Positions 57,048 through 64,000 of a stretch of 64,000 bases of DNA are shown in pieces (within the stretch, counting starts at the first letter, position 1; each line of letters opens with the position of its first letter). The position numbers and the translations under genes were made by a program. The stretch is from Parvibaculum sp. GTDB taxonomy: Bacteria; Pseudomonadota; Alphaproteobacteria; Parvibaculales; Parvibaculaceae. The stretch covers positions 496,001 through 560,000 of the forward strand of contig JAUSMV010000012.1 in assembly GCA_030645235.1 (NCBI GenBank). The letters run 5' to 3'. The notes beneath the pieces were generated by a model. It was given only the letters and a program-made list of their open reading frames with translations, was not told the origin of the DNA and made no database searches.

Positions 57048-58045
57048 GCCGCCCCGCCCATATTCCTGTTCTGCTCGAAGAAGTGCTTGCAGCACTGCAA
57101 CCGAAAGACGGCGGCGTCTATGTCGACGGCACATTCGGCGCAGGCGGATATACAAGCGCCATTCTCGGTCAGGCTGATTGCGCTGTGCTCGCGATTGACC
57201 GCGATCCCAATGCAATTCTGCGCGGTCGTGCGCTGCAATCGCAGTTTGGCGATCGTCTCACACTCATCGAAGGTTGCTTTGGCGACATGGCTTCGCTCGT
57301 GCGTGCGCTGGGTCATGAGAATGTTGACGGCGTCGTGCTCGATCTCGGCGTCTCGTCGATGCAGCTTGACGAAGCCGAGCGTGGCTTCTCGTTTCAGAAA
57401 GACGGTCCGCTCGACATGCGCATGAGCGGGCAGGGGCTTTCTGCCGCTGACGTTGTAAACACATTTGATGAACTTGATCTTGCCCGCATCATCGCTGTCT
57501 ATGGCGAAGAAAAGCGCTCGCGCGCCGTCGCCAAAGCGATTGTTGCCGCGCGCAATGAAGTCGCGTTCGAGCGCACGCTGACACTTGCCGCCACGGTTGA
57601 GCGCGTCATCGGTCGTCGCCCGCAGGATCGTATTCATCCCGCCACGCGTACCTTTCAGGCGCTGCGCATGTTTGTGAACGATGAGCTTGGGCAATTGGCG
57701 CAGGGTCTCACCGCCGCCGAAGCTCTGCTGCGTCCCGAAGGCATCCTTGCTGCCGTCACGTTCCATTCGCTTGAAGATCGTTTGGTGAAGCGCTTCTTCA
57801 CCGCGCGCACGGGCCGCGCCGCACGGGCCAATCGTTTTGCGCCGGAGCGCGATGAGACGGCACCGTCTTTCCGCGAGCTGGCGCATAAGGCGCGCAAAGC
57901 GTCCGAAGAAGAATCCGAAATCAATCCGCGCTCGCGGTCTGCGAAGCTTCGCGCCGCCGCCCGCACACGTGCGCCGCTTGTGCCGCTTGACACATCGGCG
58001 CTTGGCATTGCGCGCATGCCTACCATGGCGGAGATGGGCGTATGA
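57044..58045 (+). CDS. rsmH: 16S rRNA m4C1402 methyltransferase
   Basis: 333-residue RsmH (MraW) that N4-methylates C1402 of 16S rRNA. HIPVLLEEVLAAL opens the protein, DGTFGAGGYTSAIL is the SAM motif, and VLDLGVSSMQLDEAERGFSF, PLDMRM and RTFQALRMFVNDEL follow. The C-terminal about 40 residues are Arg/Ala-rich. The stop overlaps ftsL by ATGA. Confidence 0.95.
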   Translation: MSRPAHIPVLLEEVLAALQPKDGGVYVDGTFGAGGYTSAILGQADCAVLAIDRDPNAILRGRALQSQFGDRLTLIEGCFGDMASLVRALGHENVDGVVLDLGVSSMQLDEAERGFSFQKDGPLDMRMSGQGLSAADVVNTFDELDLARIIAVYGEEKRSRAVAKAIVAARNEVAFERTLTLAATVERVIGRRPQDRIHPATRTFQALRMFVNDELGQLAQGLTAAEALLRPEGILAAVTFHSLEDRLVKRFFTARTGRAARANRFAPERDETAPSFRELAHKARKASEEESEINPRSRSAKLRAAARTRAPLVPLDTSALGIARMPTMAEMGV

Positions 58046-58419
58046 TCAGAGCCCTCAACATCGTCCTCGTGCTTGCGGTGATCGGTCTTTCTATTGGTCT
58101 CTACGACATCAAATATCGTGCTGAGGTTGCCGAAACCAAAGCGACGAAAATTGAACGCGAAATTGTGACCGAGCAGGAAAGCATCCGTGTGCTGCGCGCC
58201 GAGTGGAGCTATCTCAATCAGCCCCAGCGCATGCAGGAGCTTGCCAAGCGCTATATGAAGCTTGAGCCCTTGCAGCCTGCGCAGATCGGTACTTTTGACG
58301 ACGTGCCCATGCCGCGCAAGACCGATGAGTTTTATGCGCCTTCCGGCCCCAATGCTTTGGGTGGTTATGCCGGCGTGCACCCGTCTGATGTGGGTTCCGG
58401 CGAAAGGACGATCCAATGA
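58042..58419 (+). CDS. ftsL: FtsL-like cell-division protein
   Basis: 125-residue bitopic protein: N-terminal TM helix (LNIVLVLAVIGLSIGLYDI) and a periplasmic coiled coil (AEVAETKATKIEREIVTEQE, RVLRAEWSYLNQPQRMQELA) with the E-x-x-x-L-x-x-P-x-R-x-x-x-x-A pattern of FtsL. A proline-rich tail follows. FtsL joins FtsB and FtsQ and activates FtsWI at the septum. Identification rests on this pattern and on its place between rsmH and ftsI, with ATGA overlaps on both sides. Confidence 0.87.
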   Translation: MIRALNIVLVLAVIGLSIGLYDIKYRAEVAETKATKIEREIVTEQESIRVLRAEWSYLNQPQRMQELAKRYMKLEPLQPAQIGTFDDVPMPRKTDEFYAPSGPNALGGYAGVHPSDVGSGERTIQ

Positions 58420-60185
58420 TCGGCCTTCGCAATCAGCATGCGCCGGTGCGCAAACGCAAAACAGTTGTGACCGGACATGACGCCGTCATGCGTTCGGGTT
58501 TTCAGCATTCCGGTGGCGGCATTGACACGCGCACACCGTCGCAGCGCCGCATCTATCTGGCGCTGACACTCTTTGCCGGTTGCTTTGCTCTTGTCGGTGC
58601 GCGCCTTGTTGAGTTGGCGATTGTCGGCGGCGACAATGATGTGAGCGTCGCCTTGTCCACCGCTCACGATCCTGTGCATCGTCCCGACATCGTGGACCGC
58701 AACGGCGAAGTCATGGCGACTGACATTGTCACCGCTTCGCTTTATGCCGATGGTCGCGAGATTGTCGATCCGGTTGAGACCGCCCAGCAATTGGCAAGTG
58801 TGCTGCCGGAACTCAATGCCGATGATGTGGCTGCCAAACTCGAAACAGGCCGCGCCTTCATTTGGCTGAAGCGCGACATGACACCCAAGCAGCAATATGC
58901 CGTCCATTATCTCGGTCAACCGGGTCTCGGCTATCGCCGCGAGCAGAAGCGCGTTTATCCCAACGGCCACAACTCGTCGCATGTCCTCGGCATGGTCGAT
59001 CTCGACAATCGCGGCACGGCGGGCATGGAGCGCTATATCGACAAAGCGTTGCTCTTGGGCCAAGGCGATGATGGCGGTGAGCGTGCGCGTCCCGTGGCTT
59101 TGTCCATTGATACGCGCGTGCAGTTCGCGCTGCGCGATGAGCTTGTGAAGGCTCAGGAAGAATTTAAAGCCAAAGCCGCCGTCGGCATCATCATGGATGC
59201 CCATACCGGCGAGTTGATGGCGCTGAGTTCGTTGCCGGATTTTGATCCCAATGATCCGATGGCGTCGAATGATGACAGCCGTTTCAATCGTGCCACACTC
59301 GGCGTTTATGAACTTGGCTCCGTGTTCAAGGCCGTGACGCTTGCCTCCGCGCTTGACAGCGGCAAGGTGCGCCTCGACGAACGCTTTGATGCGACGCAGC
59401 CCATCAAGATTTCGCGCTTCACCATTCACGATTTCCACGCCGAAAACCGCTGGCTGACAGTGCCGGAAGTTTTCATCGTGTCGTCCAATATCGGCACGGC
59501 AAAAATCGCGCTGCAGATGGGGTCTGAAAATTTCCGTTCTTATCTCGCCAAATTTGGCTTGCTGACGCGTCCCCAGATCGAACTGCCTGAATCAAGCGAG
59601 CCTTTGCTGCCGCCGAATTGGGGTGAGTTGTCGACCATTACTGCATCGTTCGGTCAGGGTATTGCTGTGACGCCGTTGCAGGTCGTCTCGGCACTGGCAG
59701 CGATTGTGAATGGCGGAACGCAGGTCAAGCCGACCTTCCTGCGTCAGGACGCGCCGAAAGTCGGCCCGCGCCTCGTATCTGCCGAAGTGAGCCGCGAGAT
59801 GCGCGACATGCTGCGTCTCGTTGTGTCCGAAGGCACGGGCAAGAAAGCGGACGTGCCCGGTTATCCGGTCATGGGCAAAACAGGCACGGCGGAGAAACCT
59901 GCTAAAGGCGGTTACGCGCGCAACCGTCTGATCTCGTCATTTCTCAGCGCCTTTCCGGCCACCAATCCGCGCTACGTGATGCTCATTATGTTTGATGAAC
60001 CGCAAGGCTCTAAGGCGACATATGGCTATGCGACAGCCGGTTGGAACGCCGCGCCCGTAACAGCGCGCGTCGTCAAGCGTGTTGCGCCACTCTTGGGATT
60101 GCAGCCCGAGGGTGTCGTCATCGCCAATAGCGGCATGCTGCAAGAAGCGAAGCTGGTTTCCTTTGATGCCGGTTCTGATCATTAG
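58416..60185 (+). CDS. ftsI: peptidoglycan D,D-transpeptidase FtsI (PBP3)
   Basis: 589-residue class B penicillin-binding protein. A cytoplasmic N-terminus of about 45 residues is followed by one TM helix (IYLALTLFAGCFALVGARLV), a PBP dimerisation domain (RPDIVDRNGEVMATDI) and a transpeptidase domain with Ser302-x-x-Lys (GSVFKAV), SSN (IVSSNIGT) and KTGT (GKTGTAEK). It cross-links septal murein. It is 14 bp from murE. Confidence 0.95.
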   Translation: MIGLRNQHAPVRKRKTVVTGHDAVMRSGFQHSGGGIDTRTPSQRRIYLALTLFAGCFALVGARLVELAIVGGDNDVSVALSTAHDPVHRPDIVDRNGEVMATDIVTASLYADGREIVDPVETAQQLASVLPELNADDVAAKLETGRAFIWLKRDMTPKQQYAVHYLGQPGLGYRREQKRVYPNGHNSSHVLGMVDLDNRGTAGMERYIDKALLLGQGDDGGERARPVALSIDTRVQFALRDELVKAQEEFKAKAAVGIIMDAHTGELMALSSLPDFDPNDPMASNDDSRFNRATLGVYELGSVFKAVTLASALDSGKVRLDERFDATQPIKISRFTIHDFHAENRWLTVPEVFIVSSNIGTAKIALQMGSENFRSYLAKFGLLTRPQIELPESSEPLLPPNWGELSTITASFGQGIAVTPLQVVSALAAIVNGGTQVKPTFLRQDAPKVGPRLVSAEVSREMRDMLRLVVSEGTGKKADVPGYPVMGKTGTAEKPAKGGYARNRLISSFLSAFPATNPRYVMLIMFDEPQGSKATYGYATAGWNAAPVTARVVKRVAPLLGLQPEGVVIANSGMLQEAKLVSFDAGSDH

Positions 60186-60199
60186 TGATGTGAGGTGAC

Positions 60200-61669
60200 A
60201 TGCGGCTTTCTGCGCTGATCGGTTCTGACCTTCCCCCGCTCCCCCATGGGGATGCGACGGAGATCGTCGGCCTGACGGCAGATAGTCGTGCAGTGCGCCC
60301 TGGTTTTCTTTTTGCCGCTTTGTCCGGCACAAAACTCGACGGCACGAAGTTCATTGCGCAGGCGATTGAAAAAGGTGCATCGGCCATTCTTGTTGAAACA
60401 GGCGCGGATGTGTCCGCCACTGTTCCCGTCATTGCCGACCGCAATCCGCGCCGTCGTCTCGCGCTCATGGCTGCGCGTTACTATGGCAAGCAGCCGCGCA
60501 CGGTCGCTGCTGTCACCGGCACCAATGGCAAAACATCCATCGTCACGTTCTTGCGCCAGATCTGGGCAACGCTCGGTCATGATGCGGCAAGCCTCGGCAC
60601 GGTCGGCATTGTCAGCGCGCGCGGCGAACGCGAAATCGGCGCGACAACACCTGATCCCGTGACGTTGCAGGCGGCGCTCGCCGAACTGGCCGATGAAGGT
60701 GTCACACATCTTGCGATGGAAGCCTCAAGCCATGGCCTCGCGCAGCATCGTCTCGATGGCGTGAAGCTTACAGCCGCCGCTTTCACCAACATCACGCGCG
60801 ATCATCTCGATTATCACCGTGACTTTGAAGATTACGCTTACGCAAAACTGCGCCTCTTCGGCGAAGTCATGGGTCCGGGCGGCGTCGCGGTGTTGAATGC
60901 CGACGCTTCGCATTTTGCCGAGTTTGAAGCTGTCTCCTGGGCGCGCGGTCATCGCGTGATTTCAGTGGGCCGCAAGGGTCGCGGCATTTGTCTTGTTGCT
61001 GCGCGCGCCACTGCGCGGGGCCAGACGCTTGACCTCATTCATGAGGGCAAAAACCACCGTGTTGAATTGCCGCTGATCGGTGCCTTTCAGGCATCGAATG
61101 CTCTGGTTGCCGCCGGTCTCGCTATCGGTTGCGGCGCGCCTGCGGGCAAAGTCTTTACGGCGCTCGAAACATTGACAGGTGCCAAAGGCCGTCTCGAAGA
61201 AGTCGCGCATTTGCCCAATGGGGCTTCTGTTTATGTGGACTACGCGCATACGCCGGACGCGCTCGCCAATCTCCTTGAAGCCATGCGCCCGCATACCGCG
61301 CGTCAGCTCGTTGTCATCTTCGGCTGTGGTGGTGACCGCGATCCCGGCAAGCGTCCGCAGATGGGCGATGTGGCGTCCAAGCTCGCCGATATTGTTTATG
61401 TGACCGACGACAATCCGCGCAGCGAACAGGCAGGTGCTATCCGCGCCGCGATTTTGGCAGCGGCACCCAACGCGATTGAGATCGGTGATCGTGGTCATGC
61501 GATTGATCTCGCCATGCGCAGCCTGAGCGCAGGCGATGTGCTGGTCGTCGCAGGCAAGGGCCACGAGACCGGTCAGATAATCGCGGGCAAGACCATTCCT
61601 TTCTCCGACCATGAAGCGATTGCCGGTGCGGAAGCGCGCATCGCCAGCGAAGCGGGAGGCGGCGCATGA
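60200..61669 (+). CDS. murE: UDP-MurNAc-L-Ala-D-Glu:meso-DAP ligase
   Basis: 489-residue Mur ligase. ATP loop VTGTNGKTSI; substrate and carbamoyl-Lys region TTPDPVTLQ; C-terminal DNPR at residues 404-407 (TDDNPRSEQ), the motif that selects meso-diaminopimelate rather than lysine, so the cell wall is DAP-type. The stop overlaps murF by ATGA. Confidence 0.95.
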   Translation: MRLSALIGSDLPPLPHGDATEIVGLTADSRAVRPGFLFAALSGTKLDGTKFIAQAIEKGASAILVETGADVSATVPVIADRNPRRRLALMAARYYGKQPRTVAAVTGTNGKTSIVTFLRQIWATLGHDAASLGTVGIVSARGEREIGATTPDPVTLQAALAELADEGVTHLAMEASSHGLAQHRLDGVKLTAAAFTNITRDHLDYHRDFEDYAYAKLRLFGEVMGPGGVAVLNADASHFAEFEAVSWARGHRVISVGRKGRGICLVAARATARGQTLDLIHEGKNHRVELPLIGAFQASNALVAAGLAIGCGAPAGKVFTALETLTGAKGRLEEVAHLPNGASVYVDYAHTPDALANLLEAMRPHTARQLVVIFGCGGDRDPGKRPQMGDVASKLADIVYVTDDNPRSEQAGAIRAAILAAAPNAIEIGDRGHAIDLAMRSLSAGDVLVVAGKGHETGQIIAGKTIPFSDHEAIAGAEARIASEAGGGA

Positions 61670-63105
61670 GCAACCCGCTTTGGACCAAAGCTGATGTTGT
61701 TGCCGCCACGCATGGCGAGGCCACAGGCGCTGACTGGATCGCCAATGGCGTCTCCATCGACAGCCGCACTTTGCAAAAAGATGATTTATTTGTCGCCATC
61801 AAAGGCGAGAACACAGACGGCCATGCTTATGTCGCAACGGCTTTCGAGCGCGGTGCCGCCGCCGCCGTTGTGTCCGATGTGACGGATGCAATGCGTGCTG
61901 CCGGTCCGCTCGTGATTGTGCCGGATGCGCTTGAAGCTCTGAACGAACTTGGTCGCGCCGCGCGTCGTCGAACAGGCGCGAAGATTGTTGCCGTCACCGG
62001 CAGTGTCGGCAAGACAGGCACGAAGGAAGCTCTGCGCGTGTTGCTCTCCGAGCAGGGCGCAACGCACGCGTCGGCATTGTCTTACAACAATCTCTGGGGC
62101 GTGCCGCTCTCGCTTGCGCGCATGCCTGCCGCAACCGAGTACGGCATTCTCGAAATCGGCATGAACCACGCTGGCGAAATCACACCGCTGTCAAAGCTCG
62201 TCGAGCCTTTCGTGACGCTCATCACCACGGTTGAAGCTGTGCATATGGCGCATTTCAATTCGATTGAAGATATCGCTGACGCCAAGGCTGAAATCTTTGA
62301 CGGCATGCAGGCTGGCGGTATCGCCATTCTCAATCGTGACAATCCGCATTATGCGCGTCTTGCCAAACGGGCGAAAGCGGCCGGTGCCGGTCGTATTATT
62401 TCTTTTGGTGAACATGCAGATGCCGACGCGCGTTTAGAAAAAGTTGCGCTCAAGGACACCTGCTCCTGCGTCTCAGCCTCCATTTGCGGCACGCCCGTCA
62501 CCTACAAGCTCGGTGTGCCGGGCCGTCATATCGTGATGAACAGCCTTGCCATGCTCGCCTGTATCCATGCGCTTGATGCTGATCTCACTCAGGCCGCTCT
62601 CGCGCTGGCGCATCTCGAAGCACCGACAGGTCGCGGCGAACGCCATCACATCGAAGCGATGGGTCGTCCCTTCACGCTGATTGATGAAAGCTACAATGCG
62701 AACCCCGCGTCCATGCGCGTCTCGATTGAAACGCTTGGCCGTGTTGAGCCCGGTCCCAAGGGTCGCCGCATCGCTGTGCTCGGCGACATGCTGGAACTGG
62801 GCGCGACCTCCGTTGCGCTGCATCGCGAACTCGCCGTGCCGCTGATGCGCGCCGATATTGATCTTGTTTATGCCTGCGGTCCCGATATGCGCGCGCTCTT
62901 TGATGCGCTGCCTGCCGATCAGCAGGGTCTCTATGCCGAAAATTCAGACGGTCTCATCACGCCTTTGTCGGAAGCCATTCAAAGCGGCGATGTGGTGATG
63001 GTTAAAGGTTCCAATGGCTCGCGAATGAAGCCGGTCGTCGAGGCGCTGAAGGCGTTGGGCGAAGATGACAGTGCCAGTATTCGGCGAAACAGGGGAGAAG
63101 CCTGA
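61666..63105 (+). CDS. murF: UDP-MurNAc-tripeptide:D-Ala-D-Ala ligase
   Basis: 479 residues. Phosphate loop [12 protein letters not shown] (a MurF-type loop with Ser), [42 protein letters not shown] and GDMLELG. It adds D-Ala-D-Ala to complete the UDP-muramyl-pentapeptide. Its stop overlaps the mraY start (TGATG). Confidence 0.95.
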   Translation: MSNPLWTKADVVAATHGEATGADWIANGVSIDSRTLQKDDLFVAIKGENTDGHAYVATAFERGAAAAVVSDVTDAMRAAGPLVIVPDALEALNELGRAARRRTGAKIVAVTGSVGKTGTKEALRVLLSEQGATHASALSYNNLWGVPLSLARMPAATEYGILEIGMNHAGEITPLSKLVEPFVTLITTVEAVHMAHFNSIEDIADAKAEIFDGMQAGGIAILNRDNPHYARLAKRAKAAGAGRIISFGEHADADARLEKVALKDTCSCVSASICGTPVTYKLGVPGRHIVMNSLAMLACIHALDADLTQAALALAHLEAPTGRGERHHIEAMGRPFTLIDESYNANPASMRVSIETLGRVEPGPKGRRIAVLGDMLELGATSVALHRELAVPLMRADIDLVYACGPDMRALFDALPADQQGLYAENSDGLITPLSEAIQSGDVVMVKGSNGSRMKPVVEALKALGEDDSASIRRNRGEA

Positions 63106-64000
63106 TGCTTTACGATCTCATTGCGGGCATGTCGAAAGATGTCAACGCGCTCAACGTGTTCCGCTATATCACGTTCCGCACCGGCGGTGCGACGATGACC
63201 GCGCTGCTGCTGACCTTCGTGTTCGGTCCGCGCGTCATTGCGATGCTCAAGGCGCGCCAGCGTTATGGCCAACCGATCCGCGAAGATGGTCCGCAATCGC
63301 ATATCATTATGAAGCAGGGCACGCCCACCATGGGCGGCTTTCTGATCCTGTTCGGTCTTGTACCTTCGGTGCTGCTTTGGGCCGATCTCACCAATCGCTA
63401 TGTCTGGATTGTGCTCTTCGTCACGCTCGGCTTTGGTGCCGTGGGGTTTGCCGACGATTATCTCAAAGTCTCGAAAATTTCGCCCAAAGGCGTGCCCGGT
63501 CGCGTCAAACTCTTCTTTGAATTTGTGATCGCGGTCATCGCCATGTGGGCATTGGTCTCAATTGCCAAAGAACCGCTTGCGACAGCACTCACCATTCCTT
63601 TCTTCAAAGGTGTGTTCCTTCAGTTGGGCGGTTTCTTTTTCCTCTTCGGCGCACTCGTTATTGTCGGCTCGTCCAATGCGGTCAATCTCACAGACGGGCT
63701 TGATGGTCTTGCCATCGTGCCGGTGATGATTGCGGCGGCGTCGCTCGGTCTCATCGTCTATCTCGTCGGCAACGTGGTCTTTGCCGAATATCTGCAAATT
63801 CATTTCGTGCCGGGCACGGGTGAGCTGGCTGTCTTTTGCGGGGCGCTGATCGGTGCCGGTCTCGGCTTCCTTTGGTACAACGCGCCGCCCGCGATGGTTT
63901 TCATGGGTGACACGGGCTCGCTCGCTCTCGGCGGGGCGCTTGGTGCGATTGCGGTGGCGGCCAAGCATGAGTTGGTGCTGGCGATTATCGGCGGCTTGTT
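63105..64000 (+). CDS. mraY: phospho-MurNAc-pentapeptide transferase (5' part)
   Basis: The frame starts at ATG 63105 and remains open to the window end, giving 298 complete codons. It encodes a polytopic membrane enzyme that moves phospho-MurNAc-pentapeptide to undecaprenyl phosphate (lipid I). Family motifs visible: [35 protein letters not shown] and [12 protein letters not shown], which hold the catalytic Asp residues. The C-terminal 60 or so residues are beyond the window. Confidence 0.95.
   Translation, partial: MLYDLIAGMSKDVNALNVFRYITFRTGGATMTALLLTFVFGPRVIAMLKARQRYGQPIREDGPQSHIIMKQGTPTMGGFLILFGLVPSVLLWADLTNRYVWIVLFVTLGFGAVGFADDYLKVSKISPKGVPGRVKLFFEFVIAVIAMWALVSIAKEPLATALTIPFFKGVFLQLGGFFFLFGALVIVGSSNAVNLTDGLDGLAIVPVMIAAASLGLIVYLVGNVVFAEYLQIHFVPGTGELAVFCGALIGAGLGFLWYNAPPAMVFMGDTGSLALGGALGAIAVAAKHELVLAIIGGL

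Overview
The window comes from a Gram-negative alphaproteobacterium of moderate GC content. The evidence is a meso-DAP-type murein cluster (mraZ-rsmH-ftsL-ftsI-murE-murF-mraY), Mla lipid-trafficking genes, a bacterial type A RNase P RNA, a two-gene cobalamin methionine synthase next to an ArsR-methyltransferase regulator, and a GTTC-N7-GTTC site of the alphaproteobacterial LexA type. The exact taxon cannot be read from the sequence; a marine or hydrocarbon-degrading Hyphomicrobiales/Parvibaculales-type organism is a guess.

Region 1 (1-15.7 kb) is for aromatic catabolism. It opens inside a biphenyl/alkylbenzene-type meta-cleavage operon: the end of bphB, then bphC, bphD and the lower pathway bphH-bphJ-bphI, which yields pyruvate and acetyl-CoA. 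A decayed aldo/keto reductase fragment follows. A second, homoprotocatechuate-like set comes next: an HpaI-type aldolase, an HpaH-type hydratase, a TetR regulator, an HpaB-type flavin monooxygenase without its reductase, an HpaE-type aldehyde dehydrogenase, a second BphC-like dioxygenase and an FAH-fold HpaG-like protein. Two SDR dehydrogenases and an acyl-CoA dehydrogenase close the region.

Region 2 (16.5-32.6 kb) is the most remarkable part: a 17-gene aryl polyene biosynthetic operon in which every gene overlaps the next. The order is apeC-D-E-F-G-(HI fusion)-J-[ammonia-lyase]-K-L-M-[FAD halogenase-like]-N-O-P-Q-R. The lyase would make an aryl-acrylate starter, the ligase would load it on an ACP, the KS/CLF-KR-DH enzymes would extend it, and the GT/acyltransferase, LolA-like, MMPL and lipoprotein genes would move it to the outer membrane. 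The halogenase-like protein suggests a halogenated pigment. An MFS transporter follows.

Region 3 (34-56 kb) is mostly housekeeping: a PerM-type permease, EttA, MlaC and MlaA, an ArsR-methyltransferase/metF/split metH methionine operon, an HxlR regulator divergent from an AhpD-like protein with a clear inverted-repeat operator, a 27-residue hydrophobic small protein, a chemoreceptor paired with a free-standing Cache-like protein, a fused 5-oxoprolinase, a TerB-J-domain protein, a DMT transporter, an AmpD-type amidase and a quinone oxidoreductase.

Region 4 (55.8-64 kb) holds rnpB and the start of the dcw division and cell-wall cluster. Upstream of mraZ lie a perfect 10-bp-periodic array of MraZ-type boxes and a LexA-like box. 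The window ends inside mraY.
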